Below, one piece after another: positions 50,534-58,314 of a stretch of 59,689 nt of DNA. The notes under the pieces were generated by a model. That model was not told where the DNA came from. It ran no database searches and was given only the letters and a program-made list of their open reading frames with translations. A program made the position numbers and the translations under genes. Each line of letters starts with the position of its first letter. The stretch's first letter is position 1. Source of the DNA: Agromyces sp. Soil535 (GTDB taxonomy: Bacteria; Actinomycetota; Actinomycetes; Actinomycetales; Microbacteriaceae); assembly GCF_001428255.1 (NCBI RefSeq), contig NZ_LMRW01000024.1:1-59689 (forward strand), written 5' to 3'.

Positions 50534-51034
50534 TCAATCGCCGCGCGGGGCCGCGTTGTAGTTGGCGATGACCTCGGTCGCTACGTCACGGGACATGACG
50601 CCGAATGTCAGCCAATCCGGTGCGCCGATGGTTCCTCCGACGATGCAGTTCGACGCACTGGCGTCGACCAGGCTCGGCTCGCGGTTCTCATCGTGCGCCT
50701 CGATATAGACGAACCATCGCCCATCGTCGCGAAGCAGCACGGGAGACGATTCGAAGGAAGCGAACTGCACCTTCGCGAAGTCGCCCGGGTAGTACACCAT
50801 CGTCTGCGCCTTGCAGAGCGCGTACGCGTCGACGGCCTCGATCGGCGTCGTCGCACCGCGGGCGTTCGTTGCCGTGCCCGGCGGGCTCGACGGCGTTGCA
50901 CTCGGGGCGGCCGGCGCGGCGGGCGTCGTCTCGGGAGCGAGTGTCGGCGCGGGAGTCGGGGTACAGCCTGCAAGGGCTAGCGCGGCGAGGATCGGAATGG
51001 CCCACGCGGCGGGCGCTGCGATTCGAATCGGCAT
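50534..51034 (-). CDS. Hypothetical lipoprotein
   Basis: 166 residues. AAWAIPILAALALAGC is a lipoprotein signal with the acylated Cys near residue 24. A Pro/Thr/Ala-rich linker of about 40 residues leads to a folded domain with two further Cys (YALCKAQTMVYYPGDF, then ASASNCIVGGTIGAPDWLTFGV), which may form a disulphide. It should sit on the outer face of the membrane. No family recognised. TACGTT (51041-51046 on this strand) is six bases before the ATG, the leaderless pattern. Confidence 0.75.
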   Translation of the reverse strand: MPIRIAAPAAWAIPILAALALAGCTPTPAPTLAPETTPAAPAAPSATPSSPPGTATNARGATTPIEAVDAYALCKAQTMVYYPGDFAKVQFASFESSPVLLRDDGRWFVYIEAHDENREPSLVDASASNCIVGGTIGAPDWLTFGVMSRDVATEVIANYNAAPRGD

Positions 51035-51138
51035 GGCGCGAACGTATCGTGTGCAATGGTGCCAGCGCGATGCGGGCGAGCCCTGAGCAGGCCTCCTCAT
51101 CGACCGCGGGAACCACTTCGTCTCCCCAGTCGTCCCGG

Positions 51139-51418
51139 CACTCCGCCACTCCGCCACTCCGCCACTCCGCCACTTCGGCACTCCGGCACCCCGACACTCC
51201 GGCACCCCGGCACTCCGGCACTCCGCCACTCCGGCACTCCAGCACCTCGGCACCTCGGCACCTCGGCACCTCGGCACCTCGGCACCCCGACACTCCGCCA
51301 CTCCGCCACTCCGACACTCCGGCACTTCGGCACTCCGGCACTCCGCCACTCCGGCACTCCGGCACTCCGCCACTCCGACACTCCGACACTCCGCCACTCC
51401 GGCACTTCGGCACTCCGG
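51139..51418. repeat. 35-copy tandem array of an 8-bp unit (CACTCCGN)
   Basis: 280 bases made of exactly 35 consecutive octamers. The common forms are CACTCCGC, CACTCCGG, CACTCCGA, CACTTCGG, CACCTCGG and CACCCCGA; variation is confined almost wholly to positions 4, 5 and 8. A block of five CACCTCGG near the middle (51243-51282) looks like a local expansion. The array has no stop-free gene of its own that I trust, although all frames are open and read as RHSGTPPL-like repeats. It lies between a lipoprotein gene and the RHH/degenerate-nucleotidyltransferase gene. Confidence 0.92.
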
Positions 51419-51545
51419 CACCAGCGTGCCGAGAGGGACATTGCTGCGCCGCTGACCTGTCCTCGACACCTTGGTCCGGTCGTTCCATACCCACCGACCA
51501 CCACACGCCGACCAGCCGGAAGTGCGTAGTGGGGAGGATGCGGGA

Positions 51546-52079
51546 GTGAACGCACGAGAGCACAGCGTGAAGGTGGATCCGGAGACGAGCGGAAGGATCG
51601 CCGACCTCGCCCACTTTCTCGGGAAGACACGGAAAGGCGTCGTCCGCGACGCGCTTTTGCTGCTCGCGGACCTGCACGCCCCCGCGGTCTCGCTCGGCAT
51701 CACACGTTCGGCAGGGCGCGTCACAGCGGCATCCGGCTCTCTGGACGCAGCGAAGAAGCTGGCCGAGGTCGGCGGGGACATTCTGGCGTTGGCTCCTCGC
51801 GAGCGCGTGAGCGTGCTGCGCACTGAACTCATCGATCTGCTCGATCGCCATGGCGCTCGGAACCCGCGGATCGTCGGGGCACTTGCCCACGACGCCGATA
51901 CCGAGCACCTGGAGCTGCTCGTCGAGAGCGACCTCATCGACGGGATCGATCACGCCGGGGCCATTCACGTCTCGCAGCGCCTTCTGGGGATGACGGTGAC
52001 GCTGCACGATGAGACCGGCCTGCGCCTGTTCTCGCCCGAGAAGTTGCGAAGGCTGGAGCATGAAGCGGTGCCGCTCTGA
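51546..52079 (+). CDS. RHH protein with a degenerate MNT-like nucleotidyltransferase domain
   Basis: 177 residues. Residues 6-42 read as a ribbon-helix-helix DNA-binding unit (HSVKVDPETSGRIADLAHFLGKTRKGVVRDALLLLAD). Residues 88-177 align in pattern with minimal nucleotidyltransferases: LRTELIDLLDRHGARNPRIVGALAHDADTEHLELLVES. Where active enzymes have GSxARG and then SDxDLLV, this protein has GALAHD and TEHLELLV, so the Ser and both metal-binding Asp are lost. It may be an antitoxin that binds DNA and a partner without catalysis. No HEPN gene is adjacent. GTG 51546 has GGAGG eight bases upstream. Confidence 0.6.
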   Translation: MNAREHSVKVDPETSGRIADLAHFLGKTRKGVVRDALLLLADLHAPAVSLGITRSAGRVTAASGSLDAAKKLAEVGGDILALAPRERVSVLRTELIDLLDRHGARNPRIVGALAHDADTEHLELLVESDLIDGIDHAGAIHVSQRLLGMTVTLHDETGLRLFSPEKLRRLEHEAVPL

Positions 52080-52220
52080 ACCGTCGACGCTGGTCGCGGG
52101 GCCGGCGCGAACGACACCGCACATTCGTCTCGGCGGCGAGGCGGCGGCCTCGCGTTCGACACGGCGGCCATCCCGGCCCCGCGCGGGGAGTGGCTATCGT
52201 CGAAGCGGAAAGGGGCGTCC

Positions 52221-55220
52221 ATGTCGGATGGGAGCAGCAACGTGGCCGCGCGCGGATTCGACTTCTTCGACGCGGGCGAGCTGCCGGCACCGAGTCTCTC
52301 CGCCGACGAGGTCGCGACCATCGTGCACGACCATTGGCGGCTCGACGTCGAGCTCGAGCCGCTCGGCAGCCAGCAGGACCAGAACTTCCTCGCGCACGCC
52401 CACGGCGAGCCGATCGGGGTCGTCAAGGTCACCAATCCCGCATTCACTGCCGCCGAGCTCGAGGCGCAGGAGCTGGCCGCCGCACGCATCGCAGCGCACG
52501 CCCCGATGCTGCGCATCGCGACCACCACGACGGACGCCGCCGGCACGCCGCGGTCGGTCATCGCGACGACGAGCGAGGGCCCGCTCCGCATCCGGATCAT
52601 CGAGTTCCTCGGCGGCGGCACGCTCACCGGCGACGCCTACCTCTCACCGGCCGTGGTGGCGCGCATGGGCGAGCTCGCCGCCCGCACGAGCCTCGCGCTC
52701 GCGGACTTCGACCACCCGGGCCTCGACCGCGTGCTCCAGTGGGATCCGCAGGCGGCCGACCGCGTCGTGGAGCTCCTCGCCCCGCACCACCCCGATCCGG
52801 CCAAGCGCCGACTGGTCACGGATGCCGCGGCGGCAGCCTGGGCGCAGCTCGCTGCCGTGGCATCCGCTCTCCCCATCCAGGCCGTGCACCTCGACCTCAC
52901 CGACGACAACGTCGTGTGCACGACGGACCGCGGCATTCGCCTGCCCGACGGACTCATCGACTTCGGCGACGTGACCCGCAGCTGGGCGGTCGCGGAGCTC
53001 GCGATCACGATCTCCTCCGTGCTGCACCACGCCGGCGCCGAGCCGGCGTCGGTGCTGCCCGCGATCCGAGCGTTCCATGCGCTCCGCCCGCTGTCGGGGG
53101 CGGAGGTCGCCGCGATCTGGCCGCTCGTCGTGCTGCGCAGTGCCGTCCTCGTCGTGAGCGGTGAGCACCAGGTGCGGCTCGACGGCGGCTCGAACGCATA
53201 TGCCGCGAGCGGCATCGGTCGCGAGTGGCGGATCTTCGAGCAGGCGACCACGGTACCCGCGCAGGTGATGGCCGGCGTCATCGCGACCACGCTCGGCGTT
53301 CCGCTCGACGAGATGCCCGGCCTCGTCGAGCACACCCGCCGACTGGCGCCCGACCTCGATGCGACCGGGCTCGTGGTGATCGACGCCTCCATCGCGTCGG
53401 ACGGTGCCGATGGCGGCGCCTGGCTCGAGCCCGGATTCGACGAGCGGCTCGCACTCGATGCGCTCGATTGGGGCGCGACCGCCGCCGTCGCCGGCCGCGC
53501 GACGCCGCGGCTCTCGGAGACCCGCATCCACGCTCAGGCATCGCCTTCGACCGTGCCCACCGGCGTCGATGTGTGGTTCGCGACCCCCCAGCCGCTTGCG
53601 AGCCCGTCGCGCGGTCGCGTGACGGTGAGCTCGTCCGAGCGGATCGAGGTCGAGCTCGACGAAGGGGCGGGGCTCGTGCTCGACGGCGACCTGGCGAACG
53701 GCCCGAGCGAGGGTGCGCTCGTCGAGGCCGGCGCCCCGGTCGGCGAGGCGGCGGCGCGTTCGCGGCTGCGCGTTCGGCTCATCGGGAGCGGGGCACCGGA
53801 CGTGCCGCACCTCGTCCGTCCCGAGTATGCCGCCGGGTGGCTCGCGCTCACCGCCGACCCCGCGCTGCTCCTCGGCATCGACGCGCATGCGCCCGCCGCG
53901 GCATCCGGCACCGCCGCGGCAGCCGACACCGCGGCCGACGCCGCCGCGCTCATCGCGCGCCGCGACCGCGCCTTCGCCGAGGTGCAGGAGCACTACTACG
54001 ACGCCCCGCCCCGCATCGAGCGCGGCTGGCGCGAGCACCTCATCGGCATCGACGGGCGCGTGTACCTCGACATGGTCAACAACGTGACCCCGCTCGGGCA
54101 CGGGCACCCGAAGCTCGCCGCCGCCGTGGCGAAGCAGCTGCGCACCCTCAACACGAACTCGCGCTTCAACTACGGCGCGGTCGTCGAGTTCAGCGAGCGG
54201 CTCGCGGGCATGCTGCCTGACCCGCTCGACACGGTGTTCCTCGTGAACTCGGGATCCGAGGCCACCGACCTCGCGATCCGCGTCGCCCTCGCCGCGACCG
54301 GCCGGCGTGACGTGGTCGCTTTCCTCGAGGCGTATCACGGCTGGACCTACGCATCCGACGCCGTGAGCACCTCGACCGCCGACAACCCGAACGCGATCGC
54401 CACGCGTCCGGATTGGGTGCACGCGCTCGACGCCCCCAACCCGTTCCGCGGCGTCCATCGCGGGCCGGATGCCGCGCGCTACGCGCCCGAGGCCGCTCGC
54501 CGCATCCGCGAGCTCGCCGCATCCGGCCGGCCGCCGGCCGCGTTCATCGCCGAGACCTTCTGCGGCAACGCCGGCGGCATCCCGTTGCCCGACGGCTATC
54601 TCGCGGAAGTGTACGCGGCCGTGCGCGAGGTCGGCGGACTCGCGATCGCCGACGAGGTGCAGGCCGGCTACGGGCGCCTCGGCCACTGGTTCTGGGGCTT
54701 CGAGCAACAGGACGTCGTGCCCGACATCGTCGCCATTGCGAAGGCCGCCGGCAACGGCTACCCGCTCGGCGCCGTGATCACCACCCGCGAGATCGCCGCG
54801 CGTTTCCGCACGCAGGGCACCTTCTTCTCGTCCACGGGCGGCAGCCCCGCCTCGAGCGTGGCGGGGCTCGCGGTGCTGGACGCGTTCCGCGACGAGCGGC
54901 TGCAGGAGAACGCCGCCGACGTGGGCGCACATCTGAAGGGCAGGCTCGAGGCGCTCGCCACGCGGCATCCGCTGATCGGGGCCGTGCATGGGCTCGGCCT
55001 CTACCTCGGCGTCGAGTTCGTGCGCGACCGCGCCACCCTCGAGCCGGCGACCGAGGAGACGCGGGCGATCTGCGACCGCCTGCTCGAGCTCGGCGTCGTC
55101 ATGCAGCCCACCGGCGACCACCAGAACGTGCTGAAGACGAAGCCGCCACTGTGCCTCGACCGCGCCTCCACCGACTTCTTCGTCGACACGCTCGACCGGG
55201 TGCTCACCGAGGGCTGGTAG
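52221..55220 (+). CDS. Aminoglycoside-phosphotransferase-like kinase fused to a class III PLP aminotransferase
   Basis: 999 residues, cytoplasmic. Residues 30-340 form an APH-type kinase: HLDLTDDNVV (His223) and LIDFGDVTRSW are the catalytic and metal loops. Residues about 400-575 form a beta-rich linker domain that resembles a degenerate M23/biotinyl-like unit. Residues 600-995 are a class III aminotransferase: FLVNSGSEATDLAIRVAL, FIAETFCGNAGGIPLPDGY, IADEVQAGYGR and the PLP Lys841 in IAKAAGNGYPLG. The order kinase then PLP enzyme recalls hydroxylysine kinase and phospho-lyase, which in animals are separate proteins. A kinase-phospholyase pathway in one chain is inference. Confidence 0.85.
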   Translation: MSDGSSNVAARGFDFFDAGELPAPSLSADEVATIVHDHWRLDVELEPLGSQQDQNFLAHAHGEPIGVVKVTNPAFTAAELEAQELAAARIAAHAPMLRIATTTTDAAGTPRSVIATTSEGPLRIRIIEFLGGGTLTGDAYLSPAVVARMGELAARTSLALADFDHPGLDRVLQWDPQAADRVVELLAPHHPDPAKRRLVTDAAAAAWAQLAAVASALPIQAVHLDLTDDNVVCTTDRGIRLPDGLIDFGDVTRSWAVAELAITISSVLHHAGAEPASVLPAIRAFHALRPLSGAEVAAIWPLVVLRSAVLVVSGEHQVRLDGGSNAYAASGIGREWRIFEQATTVPAQVMAGVIATTLGVPLDEMPGLVEHTRRLAPDLDATGLVVIDASIASDGADGGAWLEPGFDERLALDALDWGATAAVAGRATPRLSETRIHAQASPSTVPTGVDVWFATPQPLASPSRGRVTVSSSERIEVELDEGAGLVLDGDLANGPSEGALVEAGAPVGEAAARSRLRVRLIGSGAPDVPHLVRPEYAAGWLALTADPALLLGIDAHAPAAASGTAAAADTAADAAALIARRDRAFAEVQEHYYDAPPRIERGWREHLIGIDGRVYLDMVNNVTPLGHGHPKLAAAVAKQLRTLNTNSRFNYGAVVEFSERLAGMLPDPLDTVFLVNSGSEATDLAIRVALAATGRRDVVAFLEAYHGWTYASDAVSTSTADNPNAIATRPDWVHALDAPNPFRGVHRGPDAARYAPEAARRIRELAASGRPPAAFIAETFCGNAGGIPLPDGYLAEVYAAVREVGGLAIADEVQAGYGRLGHWFWGFEQQDVVPDIVAIAKAAGNGYPLGAVITTREIAARFRTQGTFFSSTGGSPASSVAGLAVLDAFRDERLQENAADVGAHLKGRLEALATRHPLIGAVHGLGLYLGVEFVRDRATLEPATEETRAICDRLLELGVVMQPTGDHQNVLKTKPPLCLDRASTDFFVDTLDRVLTEGW

Positions 55221-55221
55221 C

Positions 55222-57774
55222 TCAGGCCAGCCCGAACTCCTCGGCCCGACGGATCAGTTCCCGCCTGGTCGTGAAGCCGAGCTTCATGAGGATCGCCGAG
55301 ACGTGGTGCCCTGCGGTCTTCGGCGAGATGTAGAGCCGGCGTGCGAGCTCCGCGTTCGTCAGCCCCATGGCGACGAGACGAGCCACGTCGAGCTGCCGGT
55401 TCGTGAGCCCCGAGGGGTTCCCGCGCGTGCTCGTGCGTGGCCGTGGCGGCACCCTGGTGAGCCCGCGTGCTCGCAGCGCCCCCCGGGCGCGGTCGGCCGT
55501 GGCGAGCGCCCCCATCGCGTCGAGCTCCCCGACTGCGTGCGCCGCCACGGCCTCGTCTGCTGAGCCCAGCGCCGCAAGCGCGGACTCGAACGGCGAGCCG
55601 AGCGCCGTCCAGCGCGCCGCGGCGTCGTCTGCGCGGCCGTCGAGCTCGATGGCGAACGGCTCGGCCGCGCGCAACGCCAGGACGGGCCGGCCGAGACGGG
55701 CGAGCCAGACGGCCAGGTCACCGGTCGCCCACTCGACTCCCGGCAGGTCGCCGATCTCGGCGATGAGCGCATTCGCGTCGTCGAGCCGCGCGTCGTCGCG
55801 ATCGAGCAGCCACGCCTGCTCGGCGACCGCCGACATCACCTGGAGCGTCGCGAACGGCTCATCGAGCCGATGCGCGAGGTCCCACGCCAGCTCGAGATGA
55901 CGATCGACGATCTCGCTCGAGCCCCCGCGGCGCATCAGGACGAGCGCCGCCACGACGTGGGGCCACAGGAGTGCCAGTGGAGCAGCTTCGACGTCGAGCA
56001 CGGTGTGGGCGTCCTCGAGCGCGGCCTCCCAGCGCCCGCGGAGGAAGTGCAGACGGGCCCTCACGCCGGTCTGCCACTGGTTGCAGATCGGGATGTCGCG
56101 ATCGACGGTGAACGGCAGCGCGCGGGACAGCAGCTCCCCGGCTTCGCGGAACCGGCGGTGGTCCACGTCGATCGCGGCGAGGTTGGAGTTGCCGGTGGAG
56201 GCCGCCTCGTCGAAGCCGAGGACGCGCGCCTCGTCGACCCGGTCGAGCAGCAGCTCCCTCGCCGCGAGCGAGCCGCCGAGCACGTCGGACGCTGCGCCGA
56301 GGATCTCGGACCTCAACCGCACCTCGTCGTCGTGGCGTTCCCTCGCCACCTCGCTCGCCACGCGGCCGCTCGCGGTGGCGGCACCCACGTCGTTGCGCCG
56401 GAACTCGAGGTACATCCGGGTCGCCCACGCCGACGCGTAGCGAGGGGAGTCCACGTCCTCGACCGCGATGCCGATGTGGCGCTCGGCCTGCCGACGATCG
56501 GCCGCGTAGTACTCGAAGATCGCCTGCCGGGCGTGCGCCGCAGCGACGCGGGGGTGATCGTCGATCGCGCTCCACACCGACCTCGCGTCGGTGATCGCCT
56601 CGATGGCGTCGTCGAGGTCGCTGACCATGTACTCCTCCCAGCTCAGTCGCTCGAGGAGGTCGGCGCGTGCAGCGGGCTCGCCCGAGAAGTGCTCGATGGC
56701 GAGCCGGAGGAACGCCACGGCCTCCGTGTGCGAGCCGGCTCGGCTGGCTTCGGCGGCAGCGGCGTCGGCGTAGCGGGAGGTGCGCTCCCGATCGCCGGCG
56801 GCGCGGGCATGGTGGGTCAGCACGGCGAGGTCGCCCGACCCCTGGCGCTCGAGGGCGTCGAGCATGCGAGCGTGCAGGGGTGCGGATGCCGCGAGGGGGA
56901 TCGCGTCATCGACCGCGAGGCGGGCGAGGTCGTGACGGTAGCCGACGCCGCGCCGCGACCGGCTCAGCAACCCGGTCGCCTCGAGACGCCGCAACCGCGG
57001 CACGTCGATCCCGAGGATCGGCAGGAGTCGGTCGTCGACGGCGTCGGGCGCGGTGGCGATGAGCCGGAGCACCTCGAGGTCGTCCTCGGCGAGGGTGCCC
57101 GTACTGGCCAGCACCGCGTCACGCACCGATGCGGGCAGACCCTCCTCGGGGTGGCGCACGATCTCGGTGACGTAGAAGGGGTTGCCCCCGGTGCGCGCGA
57201 GCACGGATGCCGCGTCGAGGCCGGTCTCGCGGACGAGCGTGCGGATCGCCCCGATCGTGAGAGAGGGCACGGCGATCGTCGACGCGCTCTCGTGCCTGGC
57301 GATATCGCCGAGCAGCGGTCGCATCGAATGGGCGGCGCCGATCTCATCGGTGCGAGCGGTGAGCACGAGCAGGATCGGCGCCGACTCGATGCGTCGCACG
57401 AGGAAGCGCAGCACGTCGACCGAGGCTTCGTCGATCCAGTGGGCGTCCTCGATCACGACGACGGTCGGTTGCGCCCCGATCGCCTCGAGGAGCCCTGCGC
57501 CGAGTTCGGCGAGCGTGGCGAACCCGGTGACGTCGAGGTCGACCCCGAGTTCGTCGATCACATCGCGCACCGGACCGAGCGGCCGCGGGGTCTCGAGCGG
57601 ATCGCAGAGCCCGCGCACGACCCTCGTCGCCTCTCCTGCGGTCGCCGCTCGCAGCAGGGCCGACTTGCCGGCCCCCGCCTCGCCGGTGATCAGGACGACG
57701 CCGCCCTCTCCGCGACTGCGGCGGATGGCCTCGCGGAGCTGCTCGAGTTGCGGCTCCCGTTCCAGGAGTTCCAC
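55222..57774 (-). CDS. LuxR-family regulator with an N-terminal AAA-type ATPase
   Basis: 850 residues, LAL-type. Residues 5-330 form an ATPase with Walker A GEAGAGKSAL (about residue 30-39) and Walker B VVVIEDAHWIDE. A long helical middle follows, and a LuxR helix-turn-helix ends the protein (LTNRQLDVARLVAMGLTNAELARRLYISPKTAGHHVSAILMKL). Such large regulators activate operons in response to small ligands or partners. The start is GTG 57774, because TATGCT (57781-57786 on this strand) is six bases upstream and homologues begin near this point; GTG 57828 adds 18 residues. Convergent with the fusion enzyme; only one base separates the stops. Confidence 0.9.
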   Translation of the reverse strand: MELLEREPQLEQLREAIRRSRGEGGVVLITGEAGAGKSALLRAATAGEATRVVRGLCDPLETPRPLGPVRDVIDELGVDLDVTGFATLAELGAGLLEAIGAQPTVVVIEDAHWIDEASVDVLRFLVRRIESAPILLVLTARTDEIGAAHSMRPLLGDIARHESASTIAVPSLTIGAIRTLVRETGLDAASVLARTGGNPFYVTEIVRHPEEGLPASVRDAVLASTGTLAEDDLEVLRLIATAPDAVDDRLLPILGIDVPRLRRLEATGLLSRSRRGVGYRHDLARLAVDDAIPLAASAPLHARMLDALERQGSGDLAVLTHHARAAGDRERTSRYADAAAAEASRAGSHTEAVAFLRLAIEHFSGEPAARADLLERLSWEEYMVSDLDDAIEAITDARSVWSAIDDHPRVAAAHARQAIFEYYAADRRQAERHIGIAVEDVDSPRYASAWATRMYLEFRRNDVGAATASGRVASEVARERHDDEVRLRSEILGAASDVLGGSLAARELLLDRVDEARVLGFDEAASTGNSNLAAIDVDHRRFREAGELLSRALPFTVDRDIPICNQWQTGVRARLHFLRGRWEAALEDAHTVLDVEAAPLALLWPHVVAALVLMRRGGSSEIVDRHLELAWDLAHRLDEPFATLQVMSAVAEQAWLLDRDDARLDDANALIAEIGDLPGVEWATGDLAVWLARLGRPVLALRAAEPFAIELDGRADDAAARWTALGSPFESALAALGSADEAVAAHAVGELDAMGALATADRARGALRARGLTRVPPRPRTSTRGNPSGLTNRQLDVARLVAMGLTNAELARRLYISPKTAGHHVSAILMKLGFTTRRELIRRAEEFGLA

Positions 57775-57848
57775 ACTCGGAGCATACGAGGGGTCGGGGT
57801 GGCCGTGGAAGAGTCTCGTCACGGCCACCCCCTCGACGCAGATCGTGC

Positions 57849-58133
57849 TCAGCGGACCACGAGCTCTGCCGTGTGCGAGCCGAACTCGTTGACCACCTCG
57901 GATACGGTGTCGGCGGGGAACCCGCCGCGTCGCGCGTGCTCGAGGATGGTCTCAGCATCCTCGGCTTCGTGGACGCAGTAGATCTTGTCGCCGGCCACGT
58001 AGCTGTTGACCCACGTGTACGGTACGCCGAGCGAGTCGACGGCGGCGTTCGACGTCGCGGCGATCTCCGCCAACTGCGCCGTGGTGAGCCCGCTCGCCCC
58101 GGGGATCTCGCGTTCGATGATGAATCGCTTCAT
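57849..58133 (-). CDS. DUF4242 family protein (SCO4226-like)
   Basis: 94 residues, cytoplasmic. KRFIIEREIPGASGLTTAQLAEIAATSN is the family opening and WVNSYVAGDKIYCVHEAEDAETILEHARRGGFPAD the core of DUF4242, the group of the Streptomyces nickel-binding protein SCO4226, a ferredoxin-like dimer. The His and Cys at YCVHEA are the likely metal or redox residues. Metal binding is by analogy. It lies 75 bases upstream of the LuxR gene on the same strand, which has its own predicted promoter. Confidence 0.85.
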   Translation of the reverse strand: MKRFIIEREIPGASGLTTAQLAEIAATSNAAVDSLGVPYTWVNSYVAGDKIYCVHEAEDAETILEHARRGGFPADTVSEVVNEFGSHTAELVVR

Positions 58134-58314
58134 GATGGTGCTCCTGCTTCTCGTCTCGCCGGTGGCGGGCGCCGCCGACGACCTTCAGGATCCGTTCCCG
58201 GCGGTGTCCACGACATCGGGCGCCACGCCCCATGTTCCGACGGGATCGCGACCGCGCGTGACATCCGTCGAGGCGTCGCCACACCCGGAGCGGCCCCGTC
58301 CCTAGACTGGGCGC

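Noticed and set aside
51056..51529. Repeat protein encoded by the octamer array
   Set aside because: All frames are open because the 8-bp unit lacks stop codons; the translations are low-complexity RHSGTP-like repeats with no start signal, and the array is better explained as DNA-level repeat.
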